Of a DNA stretch of 64,000 bases, positions 1-11,330 are shown one piece after another. The translations under genes were made by a program, and so were the position numbers. This DNA is from Cyanophora paradoxa (lineage: Eukaryota > Glaucocystophyceae > Cyanophorales > Cyanophoraceae). The stretch spans positions 310,001 to 374,000 of the forward strand of contig QPMI01000453.1 in assembly GCA_004431415.1 (NCBI GenBank). Direction: 5' to 3'. The stretch's first letter is position 1. Each line of letters begins with the position of its first letter. The notes under the pieces were generated by a model. The model searched no databases. It was not told where the DNA came from and saw nothing but the letters and a program-made list of their open reading frames with translations.

Positions 1-3000
1 CAGGGGACCGCCGCCGCCTCCGCCGCCGCCGCCGCCGCCGGCCCGCCCCGACGTGCTCGCCCGCAGCTGCGCCGCCGCGATCTCGCGTGTCGACGCCGCG
101 CCCCGCGCTGGGGGTACAGTCCGTCAGCGGGGGGGGGGGTAGGACGAGCAGGGGGCGGAGGGGGGTACCTATGGAATCGGCCTCGGAGGGGGTACAGGGG
201 AAGAGACCGCGGAAGCGGTACCGCTGCACGAGGACAGAGAGCCCCGAGAGATCTGCATTGAAAAACGGCTCAGGAAAAAAGGACACTGAAAAAAAGAAGC
301 GGGGGTAGGCGCACCCTGGTCGGGGTACGCCTGCTGGCGCTTGTGCTCCGTGGCGATGACCGTGGCGAGGTCGCTCCCGACCGCGACCTGGGGGGGTAGG
401 GGGGGTGGGGTGGGGGGGGGTAATGCGACGTCAAGACAAGAAGTCGGAGTCTATCCACCGCGGGCGCGCCCTGGCGCCTCGAAACGAAACCAAATCTCAA
501 TCTTGAATCTAATCTCTCGACTCCTTGCCCCCCCCTTTGCCTGAACCCTTGACCCCCTTTGCCGACTCGTTGCCCCTTGCTTGCTTGACCTAATCTCGAC
601 TCCTTGCCCCCCCTCTGCCTGACCCGCGCACCTCGAACTCTGCGTAGCGGCGCCAGAGGTCGGCGGCGCGCTCCCGGTCCTCCGGGCCCTCCAGCGCCTT
701 CAGCACCCGCTGGAAGAGCACCCGCGCGTCTGCGGCGGGGCGGCGCGCGGATGAGACGCGAGCGGAGCCAGGAAAGGAAGAGAGGGGTAAGGTAGGGGAG
801 TAATAGGTAATCGAGGTAATGGACTGCAAGCCGACGTAAGCCGAGCAGGGCCCCCGGCGCACTCTGCTCGTCGTTGAGCTTCTCGAGGAAGTCGACGTAC
901 TCGCATATGAACGCCGGCTCGCGGATGAAGCGCTTGAGGCCCAGCTCGAAGATGTTGCGCGCGACCTGCGCGAAGGGAGGTGCGCAGTAAGAACGCTGGC
1001 GGATGTGGACAGTAAGAACGGGACTTGACTCTCTCTCTCTCTCACCTTTGGGTCCTTGTTCGTGGCGTACTCTTGGAGCGCTGTGGAGGAGGAGGAAGAG
1101 GAGGGGTTAGAGGAAAGAAGGAGGAGAAGAAGGGGCGAGGGTGCGAGGGGGGGCGGGGCGCGCCGGCGGCGGTGAAGACGTGGTGCGTGCAGGCGGTGGA
1201 CTTGCGTGCGCGGAGGAAGACGCGCCGCGCCGCCTCAACGCCCTCGGAGCGCCGTGCGAAGCGCATGTACTGCACGAAGACCAGCGGGCCGGCGCTCGTC
1301 TCCATAAGCTCCTCGTACACTTTGCGCGCCTCCTGCTCGTAGTAACCTTAATAGAAAGAAAGAAAGAAATCGAGGCAATGCTTAAGAAGAACGCACGTCA
1401 ATGTTCTTTCGGGACTCCTCGAAGTCGGCGTGGGCGAAGTGGAGGACGAGGCACTTGGGGAGGGCCTTGCGCGCCCGCACGTAGAAGTCGTGAGCGCGGT
1501 CCGGCAGGCCCTGCTCGGCGAAGTACGAGGCGGCCTCGTGCCAGACGTCGGGGTAGTGCCGGAGGAAGTTGAGGGCCTGGTTGTACGTCGCAAGCAGGCG
1601 CCGCGCGAGGCCGGCCGCGTCCAGCCGCTGCCAGTTGAGGCGCTCCCACGAGAGCAGCTTGCGCCACCTCTCGACCTGCGCGACCGCTGCTCAGGGACGG
1701 CCGCGGGGCGAGTGCGCGCGCGCGAGCGAGCCGACCTGCTGGAGGTCCCGAGGGGCGTCGCAGGGCGGGCGTGCGAGGAAGTCGAAGCGGATGCCCTCGC
1801 GCTGCGCCTTGCGGTCGCGCAGCACGAGCCGCGAGTGCGCGTACTTCTCGCGGTACTGGTCAAGCAGCGACTTGGCCAGCTGCTTGTTGGGCAGCGAGAG
1901 CTCGAACGCCTCGTAGTCGCGCCAGACCGTGTCCATGTTCACCATCGGCGAGACGAGGGCGCGCTGGTAGGCCCGCCGCACGGCCAGGACCTTCGCGGGC
2001 TCCTCCTGCGCGCTCGCCCGCTGCTCCCGCAGGAACCGGATGTAGTCGAGCCTGCAGGTGGGTCAACGGCGTGAGTCTCACAGAAACCACAACGTCGTCG
2101 GAATCGATCGGAACGAACCAGATGGGCGTCGAGGACATGTCGAAACCGATATGGTTTAGGCTGAACTCGAACGCCTCCTGCACCGCCTCGCGCTCCCCGG
2201 GCCGGCCCCGCTTCACCACCTGCCCGCGCAACGCCGAGTCAAATCGCAGAAAGAACGCGAGCTCAGCGCGCGCCGCGCCGCGCTCGCACCGAGATGTACT
2301 TGATGTAGAAGCGCCAGAGGTCGACGTGGAGCACGTTGAGGAGGCACCGGTGGAAGAGCTTCTCGACCCGCGCGTTCTCCTTCGCCTCAAACTCGTGCTC
2401 GCAGTACTGCCGCCAGTACTTGCCCTGCGAGCCGAGGCGCCCGTGTCGGCCCGCGGAAAGGAATGGAAAGGACGCGCGGGGCGCACGGAGGTCGGGAAGA
2501 GCGTCACGAAGACCTCGTAGAGGTCTCGTGCGTCCCGAATGGGCATGCGCGCGGCTTCCTCCATGATCGTCATCCACGCAGCCGTGTCCCACTCATCCTC
2601 CCGCACTCGCGCCAGGGCCCGCGTGAGCTTGTCCCCGCGCGTAAGCTTCTTCGCCTGCGGACCGGCGACGCTCAGCGCCACGGGACGGGGGCGGCAGCTT
2701 GGGAGGCGAAGCACGGACCAGCTCCTCCAGGCGCTCCTTGACCGAGGGCTCCGGCGGCTTCTCCGCCGCAGGCGCGGGCGGAGGCGACTGCGCTCCAGCG
2801 ACTTCTTGTGCCGCAGGGGCCCCAGGTGCCGGCGCAGGCGAGCTGCCAATCGGCGATGGCGCGGACGGGGCTGCGGGCGGCGGTGCGGCAGCGCTCGGCT
2901 CGGTCTTCACGCTAACCTCCGGCGCTGCAGGTGCGTCTGTCGGGGCGGCGCCTGCAGGCGCTTGCGCGTCTGCTGGCGGTGGCGCGTCGCGGTCGACGCC

Positions 3001-3324
3001 AGGAATGCCCTTCCCCTCGGAGCTGGCGTCGAACGAGCCGGCTGCGGATTCGTCCGCTTCATCGGCTGGCTCCGTCTTCACGTCCGCTGGCTCGGCTTCC
3101 GCCGCGTGGCCGTCTCCCGCCTCCGGTGCATCGTCGATCGGGTCCGAGAGCCGCGGGTCGTCGTTGTCGTACGATGACTCGCCAGCGGCGAACTGAGGCA
3201 CATCGGACGGATCGTCCGCGCGCGCCGCATCGCCTCCCGCCGCGTCGTCTCCCGCCGACTGCGCGACATCCATGGGAGCTTCATCGCCCACGCCGGGAGG
3301 GGGTGAATCCCCCTCCGCCGCCAT
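1..3324 (-). CDS. CSTF3: Cleavage stimulation factor subunit 3 (CSTF77/Rna14), 3' end outside window
   Basis: HAT-repeat scaffold of the cleavage/polyadenylation complex, acting in the nucleus on pre-mRNA 3' ends. The reading frame starts with an acidic, Ala/Pro-rich leader of about 200 residues, longer than in animals. HAT repeats follow in small exons. YWRQYCEHEFEAKENARVEK (about 2,360-2,425) with the adjoining CLLNVLHVDLWRFYIKYIS matches the second HAT block of CSTF77. MFVQYM-like VFVQYMRFARRSEG (about 1,230-1,320) matches the central block. VLVQRYRFRGLFPCTPSEAD (about 180-260) matches the region after the last HAT repeat. The introns seen are short, for example 32 bases near 2,670 and a GTACCCC intron near 120-180. 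ATG at 3,324 is chosen; the open frame extends upstream to 3,408 without an ATG. The gene is head to head with the longin-like gene. The C-terminus lies beyond base 1. Family assignment is secure; exact exon ends are less so. Confidence 0.9.
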
Positions 3325-3443
3325 CGCGCGTCGCGCGGCGATGCGGCGATGCTGCTCTCTGCGCTGCAGGCGCTTAGAGAGGCCTGCGTTCGGGGGATAC
3401 ACGCTCAAATCCGCGGAGCCCAGACCAGCGCCTAAGAGAGTCT
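3325..3443. promoter_or_regulatory. Short shared 5' region of two divergent genes
   Basis: Only about 120 bases separate the proposed ATGs of CSTF3 (-) and the longin-like gene (+), so both promoters and 5' leaders must lie here or overlap the neighbouring coding sequence. No TATA box is visible. The role is inferred from spacing alone. Confidence 0.4.
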
Positions 3444-6063
3444 ATGATCCACCAGTTCTTTGTGCTGAACAAAGAAGGACAGCTCATCCATGTCCGAACA
3501 TGTGCGCGGCTCGCTGGGCGTTGCGCGCCAAGGAACGCCTAGATCCGCGAAGCGCGTAGCTGCGGCCACGAGACCGTTAGCTATGCACGCCCGTGGCTCT
3601 GATCCATCGTTCGGCTGGCCTGGCGCCTCGCCCCCACCCGCGCGTGTCTCGCCTAGGCTTAGCGAGCGCTGACGCCCCTCCCGCGTCCAGACTCCGGGTT
3701 GGAGCTCGACAGGTCGCTGCTCACGGGCTTCTTCTCGAGCATTGGCAGCTTCACGGCGTCGCTCGCGGACCAGACGCTGCGGACGCTGGTGCTGGACAGG
3801 AGCAAGTTCACGTACATCGAGGCCGGCGACTACGTGCTCGTCGCGCACGGGGCGGCGGACGACGCGGACGCCATCGTCCGGCTGCAGCTCTCCTCCATCC
3901 TTCAAATGCTCACGTTCCTCGTCGGCGACCCGCAGCAGTGGTCCCCCGACACGCTCACCCTCGACGGCCTCGACGCGCGCCCGCCCCGCCCCGCCCGCCG
4001 CTCGGACAGGCCGCTGATCCGCCCGCTCGCGCGCGCACGCAGGACGTGATCGATCAGATCGTGGAGCGGTTCAACCACGACATCGCCGCCGTCGCGCAGG
4101 GCTTCCCGAAGGCGCGCGAGCGAGCGCGCGCGGGGCGATCGAATTCGTCCCTTCGGCGCCTGAGCGAGCGAGGCCCGAGCAGGTGGCGCTGGACAAGGGC
4201 GCGAGCGACCAGCTGGAGCGGCTGCTGGCGTCGCTCGAGGCGCACGGGGACGTCCAGGGCGCCGCGCTCCTCCTGGGGCGCTCCGTCCTCCACTCCCGCC
4301 TCACCGTCCCCGACACCCGCGCGGTGAGCGAGCTCGAGCTCGAGCTCGAGGCTCGAGGCTCGAGCTCGAGCCGGGGGGGGGGTACAGGTGCTTGCCTACG
4401 CGACGGCGCGGCCGCTGGGGGTGGCGGCGGCGCGGACGACGCCCGTCTTCAGCGAGGGCCGCTGGCGCCACCTCATCCTCTACCGCCTCCGCACCGCCTC
4501 CATCGCCCTCATCACCGGCGTCCAGGCCCGCCCCGCCCGCCCGCCCGCCCGTCCCCTAGGGAGGTCCCTGTATCTTGGCTTGGGCTTCCAGGCCCTTAGA
4601 GAGATCTTTGTGTCCTGGCCGCCCGCCCGCCCGCCCGCCCGCCCGCCCCGATCTCCTTAGCCACCGCGACCCACCGGAGCCCTCTATCTTCTTAGATAGA
4701 TCTTCAGAGGATGAGGGCGGCCCGCCCCGATCTCCTTAGCCACCGCGGCGCATAGCCCTCGTCACCGGCGTCCAGGCCCGCCCTCCCCGCCCGCCCTACG
4801 CGCCCGCCCGCCCGCCCGCCCCGGTCTCCTGCTCCGCCCTCCTCGGGCCCGGCCCGCCCGGGGCGACGTGGAGCCCTCTGTCTTCTTAGATAGATCTTGG
4901 CGGCCAGGCTCGCCCGCCCTCCCGCCCGCCCGACCGCCCGCCCGCCCGCCCCGCTCCCTGCGCCAGTCTCCCTATCCCAGGCTAAAAATAGAGCTTAGCT
5001 TCGCGGCGCCCCCCGCCTCCCTCCCTCCCCCGCCCTTCTCTGCCCTGAGCGGACGGCCCCTGCTCGGCGGCCTGACGTAACGCAGGTGCTGTACGACGCG
5101 CTGGCGCCGCACCTCGCCGCCTTCGAGCGGCACGTCGCCGACGCCGGCCTCTCCCTCCCCATCGAGGTCCGCCCTGCCCCGCCCCCGCCCCTCGCGTTCC
5201 GCCCATTGAGGCTTTGGCCGGCGCAGGAGCCGCCGGTGCAGCTGCGGCAGTTCGCCAGCCGCGAGGTCGTCGCCTTCGTCTACGGCAACGCCCGCTCCGG
5301 TCAGGTGAGCCAGCGCGCCGTACCCCTCAGACACGGCTCTCTCTAGACACGGCTTCTCTCTAGACGCCCGCTCCGGCCAGGTGAGCCAGCGACCGAGCGA
5401 GCGAGCGCGGCGCCGTACCCCTCAGCGGGCCGGGCCTTACCCCTCAGCGGGCCGTACCCCTCAGCGGGCCTTAATCCTCAGCGGGCCGTACCCCACAGCG
5501 CGCCGTATCCCTAAGCGGGCCGTACCCGTAAGCGGGCCGTACCCCTAAGCGGGCCGTACCCCACAGCGGGCCGTACCCCTCAGCGGGCCGTGACCCTAAG
5601 CGGGCCGTTCCCCTCAGCGGGCCGTGACCCTTAGGCTGAGCCGCCCGTCCGCGTGCGCAGTTGGTAGTGCCGCAGATGCGACCGGCGCCGCCCGTGGAGC
5701 AGCAGCGGACCGCCGACGCCTTCCGCTGGTTCACCAACCGCGCCCTGTACCCCCCTCCCCTCCCTCCCGCCCTCACGCCTCGAACCTCATCTCATTCTCG
5801 TACCCTCGCAGGATGCTCCTGCAGGACGACGTGCGTGACGTCTTCCTGTACCGGGAGGGGTACCGCTTCCACGCCCACCGGGAGGGGCCCCACCTCCTCT
5901 ACGTCCTCTGCACCGACCAGGTGGGGCCTTGGCCTTGGCCTGGCCATATGGCCTCCCCCCCCCCCCCCCCTTCGCTCCCCCTCAGGCGAGCTCAGGTGAG
6001 GGCGGGGGACCTGGAGGGAATGACGTCGGAGATCCAAAGGACCTGCGCCCTCCGCTCTTCCTG
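3444..6063 (+). CDS. Longin-superfamily trafficking protein (Mon1/Ccz1/HPS/AP-mu-like), subfamily not resolved
   Basis: Exon 1 (3,444-3,501) reads MIHQFFVLNKEGQLIHVRT, the typical first strand of longin-like folds. It joins in frame across a 189-base intron to an exon at 3,691 that reads LLTGFFSSIGSFTASLAD, followed by a pattern of strands and helices ending in ILQMLTFLVG. Later exons encode VIDQIVERFNHDIAAVAQG, WRHLILYRLRTASIALITG, VLYDALAPHLAAFERHVAD, REVVAFVYGNARSGQ and VRDVFLYREGYRFHAHREG. The last exon ends at a TGA at 6,063 (GDLEGMTSEIQRTCALRSS). Several introns appear to use GC donors (near 4,112 and after the VIDQ exon). One intron between about 5,305 and 5,660 holds 13-20 base repeats of the form AGCGGGCCGTACCCCT. 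Longin proteins serve in vesicle tethering and Rab activation; which one this is I cannot tell. It could also be an adaptor-like protein. Confidence 0.55.
5395..5635 (+). repeat. Intronic minisatellite of AGCGGGCCGTACCCCT-type units
   Basis: At least ten degenerate copies of a roughly 17-20 base unit (GCGGGCCGTACCCCTCA) lie inside an intron of the longin-like gene. Each unit holds a GTACCCC string like the intron donors used elsewhere in the window. Confidence 0.7.
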
Positions 6064-6229
6064 AGCCAGGCCACGTACCCCCCTTCCCCCCTTCCCCCCC
6101 CCCCATCCCCCACCCCCCACCCAACCTCTCTGCGCACCCGGGCCCGCATGCACTCACATGAAATTAATATGAAATTAAAAAAGAAATACGTTTACAAATG
6201 GGAGCGCCCAATGATCTCGGCGTCTGCGC

Positions 6230-9200
6230 TCATCGCCTCGCCTTGGTCGGCGGTGCTGACGGCCGTGGGGGCCCCATCGCCCCAACCGGCTCCGGCAGCG
6301 GGGCAGCCCCGGCCTCAAGTTGCCTCTTGCGCCGGTTAACGTTGCGGCCCGGCCCCGGAGCCGCCGAGGCGGCACCGGTACTGGCGCTGGCCAAGGAATC
6401 CCGGTCCTCGTCCTCCTCTCCGGCCCGGCTGGCCATGGCCACCGGCTGCAGCTGCTGCATCCCCTGCCGGCGCCCCGCGATCGACGACGATGCCACGGAC
6501 GACATGTCGTCCTCGACGACCGGTTGCAGCCGTACGCGTGAGGACGTCGATGCCGGCGCTGCGGCTGCGCTGCGGCTGGGGCGCCCCGGACCAGCACCGC
6601 GGGGGCCGGGGCCGGAGCCGGATCCGATGTCGATCTCTCTGGCGGCACCCGAGGAGGAGGAGCTCGAGAGCACCGAGGGGGGTGCATGCGCCCTCGGACG
6701 GCTCGGGCCTGCGGATGGTCCAGCCGCCGCCTCGGGCTCGTCGGGCTCCTCGTGGCCGGCAATCGCAGCCTCCGGAGCCTGTGACAGGGAATCTTCCGGC
6801 GACACGTCCTCTTGATGTTGTTGAAAATCGAGTGCCATCAGCGCCTGGCCAGAATCAAGCGCAGGTCAGCTGCAGGATCGGGGAATACCGCTAGCTTGAG
6901 TTGCTCCAAGTTGGCCAAACGCACCGAATGCGTGGGTGGTGCGGTAATAAAAGTCCGCCTCTGTGTGTAGCACGTTTCCGCGATCGGATTCTTTTCCTTT
7001 CCACGATTGGCAGGATGGTTGCGATCGAGATCGTACAGCTTAAAGCCTTGCCAATCCCAGAACTTGTAGACGCTCAACGAGAACTTTAGTTCCTTCAATT
7101 CGCTCGCCATCATGGTGAGCATGGTGTCGCCTTTGATGACGTACTGGAAAATCAGCCTCGTGTCCCTGGAAATAAATAATACACGTCAAGATCTCGTCAT
7201 CGGGGACTAAGAAAAAGGAGGCCGCACGTGAGGCTCTGAAATGGATTCACGCTGAAGCCTTCACCTTCTGATTCGCACAGCCAGCTCCAGAATTCGTATT
7301 CGTTCCACGCTCGCGGTGCCTTCCATTCATTCAGCGAATGCGCTCATTCAAACAAATTACGATGAGCACCTTTTCACTTCTCAGCGACTTCAGCAGATTC
7401 TCATTCTCTTTCAAGAGCGCTTGCAGTCTGCGCTTGATATCGGGGAGCTCCTTGAACTCGTGGAGTGGCAATTCGCTCGACATATCCATTTTCGTTTTGA
7501 TTTCGTCCCACGACTGGAGGAAAGATTCAAGAGCAGCACTGCGATTGAACTGTCAATGAACGATAATAGCACGGACGAAACAAAAACGCGGACGGGTCAA
7601 CCGCGCTTGCAGCTGGTGCGCCGGCTTGCGATTGCAATTGGCGCTCGGAAGCTGGAGCGTACGATTGCAGCTGCGGAATCGGACAATTAGACGATCGGCA
7701 AAGAAGCCACTGCATTAATATTAAGACAGCAAAGCAGAATCTTGAACCTGCGCCCCGCCCTCTTGCTGCTTCTGCTGCTGCTGCTGCTGTACATGTTCTT
7801 GTGCGATTCGCGGTTGAGCCCTGCATGCCATAAAGAGAATCAGATGGACATCCAGAAATTAAATATCGATTCTGTGAACGCGTACGGCTCCGCATCGTGG
7901 TACTGCTGATCCTCCGACTCCTTCGCATGCTGACGAGTCTGTTAGAATTCGAATAGAGTTCCTCTCGCGAAACCAGTGCACGTGGCCCCTCACGAACCTC
8001 CTCTTCTTGCTGAGCGCTCGACGCCGCAGGGAGCAGAAGGAGCGGGCTTTCTCCCCTGTCGACGTCGGGCACTGGAGAGGCGCCGTCCTGCTGCGCTAGC
8101 GCTCCAGGCGACCGTGGGCGATCGCGAGCGCTCGACGCTGCAGCTGCAGCTGCGGGGGGCGGAAGGAGCGGGCCTTCGCCCCTGTACATGTTGTCGGGCA
8201 CTGGAGAGGCGCCGGCGCCGTGGGCGGGGAGTTCCCGGTCGAAGGCCTGAGCGGCGGATCCGGAGGGCGCATGCGCACGCAGGGCGTCCGGAGACCTGGA
8301 ATCGACAAGTCCCCGTGGGAGGTACCGCTGCCAGCCGAGATCGATGAGCGAAGTTCGGGAAGGCGGGTGCATGCGCATGCAAATGCCGACCTGCATCGCG
8401 CGAAGGACATCTTCGGCGCTGCAGCTGCTGCCAGTTGCTACGTAGAGGCACTCAAAGTTCACGCCGACTAGATGGAAGTAGTCCTCGAGCTCGGGCTCTG
8501 CCACGCCAGCGTTCTTCTTAGTCGCCATGAACGCCTCGTAGTCCTGCCGGGAGATTAGGAAACGGAATTCTTGAGAGCCGAACGGGAGATATTTAGCACG
8601 GACCTTTGTCGCACTGATCGTTGCGTAAGCCTGCCGGGAGAAACGTAAAACCTTATGATCAAGAAGCAAATATATTTGTGGACGATGGGAATGTATAGTG
8701 CACCTCGAAGGCCGAGTCTACGGTCTTCCATGGCCACTTGCCAGGGAGTGACACAAGAGGGAGAGCCCATTTCCGTGGCAGCGTCTGCACCGAACCGGGG
8801 GATCATGATTAGGGACGAAGGGAGGGTGGAGGAGGATAGGATCATGACTAGGGATCCAAAAGGGAGGAGAGGGGCGTGGGCGGCACGCCTCCAAGGAAGC
8901 TTGCACGTAATCGCCAGTCTTTTCGCGGTAGGTGAAGTACAAATCGAAAGGCACGTGGTATTTTGGCTTAAAAGCTCGGGAGCGCTGCTACAAAATCGTA
9001 TCAAGTTATGATCAGCGGACAGTACTTGATAAATAAAGCATCTGCAATATTAATCTCACCATGTTGATGTCTTGCGACAAGCCGACTCGCGCCTTCCCAA
9101 TGGCAAGGATGCTCGGGGCATTTGCCCACACGAGGACGGCGCCCTGCCCGCGCGATGCATATAAGTCACGAAGGCATATATAACACTAAATTTTAACCGC

Positions 9201-11330
9201 GAAACAAACACGAACGTCTTCACAATCCAGCGGGCCGCCAAGGGGGCGGAAGGAGACGCCTCCAAGCAGCTTTTCCATCTTTTCCAGCTCCTCGCGATCG
9301 TCGCTCAAGTCCGAGTCCCCAGCAGGCGCTGAACAGCCCGTGATCATGAGCGCGAGGGGGAGATCGTATATAAGAGAGCATGAAATTATTCACTTTGCTT
9401 TTCGATTTTCAAAAACACTCTGTGCGGAGGTGCCGTGTGGGGGCAAATTAAAGTTCAGAGTCACAAAACCACGGGCGTTTAATTGCAAGCTTAAGGAGAT
9501 TTGCGCATGCGCGCACCCGCAGGCATTTCCGCGGGCGCGAACCCCATTCATGGCGCTCGAGCTCGAGCTGGAGCTCGACGAGGGGGCGTCGGCATCGGAC
9601 GGAGACGGGTGCGGATGCGGATGCGGATGCGGGCTCGAGTCGGGTTCGGGATCGATCGCGGGCTCGTCCTGAGCCCCGGCGGATTCGCGATCGTCGGATC
9701 CGTCGCGATCGTCGGATCCGTCGCGATCGAACGACTCCGACGTCGCCGGCGACGGGCCCAGGGGCTGCTGCTGGGGGGGAGGTGGCGGGGGGGCGGAGGG
9801 GGAGGACGAGCTCGAGGTGGGGGCAGAAGCGGGGGAGGGGGAGGGGGAGGAGGGGGCGGAGCTCGAGGACGAATTCGAAGGGGCAGCAGCGGAGGAAGAG
9901 GACGAGGACGAGGACGAGGAGGCAGCTGCGGCAGAAGATCTAGATGAGGGGGCGGATCCTGAGGATGGGGGCGACGAGCTCGAGGCGGCGGTGCAATCGA
10001 CCTGCGGTGAAGAAGAAAGGGGCCAGTTAAGATATCGATGGATGCAGCCTTTGAATTCAAATTCGAATAGCAGGGGTACGGCACCCGCGACTTTCTTCCT
10101 CTATTATTCTCTGCCCGCGGCCTCCTGCTCTCGTCCTCGGGCTCGCGAGTCGTCGTCGCCACCTTGGCCTGCCATTAAACCTTCAGGGCCGCATACGAAA
10201 ATTGATTCTAGATCTGGGCGGATTCGAACCAGGAACTTGATGAGCGCACCGGTCCCCTCCAGGACCTCGCGGGGTTCCTGCCGAGGGGGGGAGGGGGGGG
10301 GGGATACTCACGGTTTGCGTGGGGGAAAGATGGGAGGGGGGCACCCAGGTGTTGAACGCGGGGTCCCACAGGCACCATTTGACCAAGAACTCCTCCACGG
10401 TCTTTCCGCCCTCGATCTGCGCGCGGCCCGGTCGACCAAAGCTCAAATCCGGGAGGCGAGTTTAATTTTCGCGGCAGGACTCCGGGACTGGCACGGACCC
10501 TCTCGCGCCTCTGTTTGATCGATTCGACGAAGTACTCAGCCTCCTCAGCCGCTTTCTGAAGGGCAGTTGCAATCGGTGGGGGGCGGGGACGGGAGGGGGG
10601 TGGGCGGGGACGGGAGGGGGGGACGGGAGGGGGGGGGGGGGGGGGGGGCAAGAGGGGAAAGCTGGGAGTACCGGGTTTCCATCGAAGGCGCCCTTGTCCT
10701 TCAGGAACTGTTTGAGCGCCTTGGCGACCTGTGGGGGTACGCTTATTATAAGCAAGGATAGTCACGCAGCCAATAGCTGCAGCTGCAGCTCGCCTCGGGC
10801 GCGTCTTTCCTCTTGTCGAAGCACCCGACCTGTACGGGAGTGTAAGACGCGAAAGTGACGGAAACAGTGCAAGGAGCGGCCGCGGACCGCGCTCTGTGGA
10901 GAGCGACCCTCTCTTGAGAGCGACGCCCTCTCTCCAAACATGGCGCGAAACCATGGCTCGCCGGCGTATTCCCACAGCTTATTGTTGAGTCGGGCATCCA
11001 TCATGTCGTGCTTGCCGTTCGCCAGGAGCTCGAAGAGCTCCGGGCCGCGCAGCGCGATCTTCATGCGGTCGTGGAAGCGGCCCGCCGCATCCTCATCTGC
11101 GGTCCAGTGCCTGACCTGCAGCGCGTGATCATGAGCTCCAGGGACGACATGTACAGCTAGCTATAACGTGAGATCGGCGCCGCGGCCGGCCGCGGCGCCG
11201 GCGCCCCGCGCGCGCGCACCCGCACAGACTTGTGGCTGACCTCAGCGTACCACCTGCGGCGCAAATCAGCGCGCGAAGCTGTGCAGGACAGCGAAGTTAC
11301 TTGCATTGAGCTACCGGCTTTCTTTAGGTG
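6230..11330 (-). CDS. Chromodomain-containing protein, otherwise unrecognised; start uncertain
   Basis: Read on the minus strand. Upstream exons (about 11,320-10,930) give KWYAEVSHKSVRVRHWTADE, then a helical stretch ending LWEYAGEPWFRAMFGE, then VGCFDKRKDAPE and AKALKQFLKDKGAFDG. An exon pair at about 10,410-10,210 gives VEEFLVKWCLWDPAFNTW, spliced to EPREVLEGTGALIKFLVRI. This restores the chromodomain signature LVKW...NTWEP, which binds methylated histone tails in known families. A Ser/Pro/Ala-rich exon follows (9,990-9,550). Then come unrecognised globular exons such as GAVLVWANAPSILAIGKARV (about 9,150) and FDLYFTYREKTGDYVQA (about 8,930). Further on are EFRFLISRQDYEAFMATKKN (about 8,560), the coil-like DIKRRLQALLKENENLLKSL (about 7,430) and KFWDWQGFKLYDLDRNHPAN (about 7,030). 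The last exon is Ser/Ala-rich and stops at 6,230. A stop in one frame at 10,104 leaves open that this is two genes, the chromodomain gene and a downstream one. Confidence 0.5.

Noticed and set aside
10195-10240. TTCGAATC string resembling a tRNA T-arm (minus strand)
   Set aside because: The flanking bases do not form a T-stem or acceptor stem, and the stretch encodes the end of the chromodomain (FLVRI).
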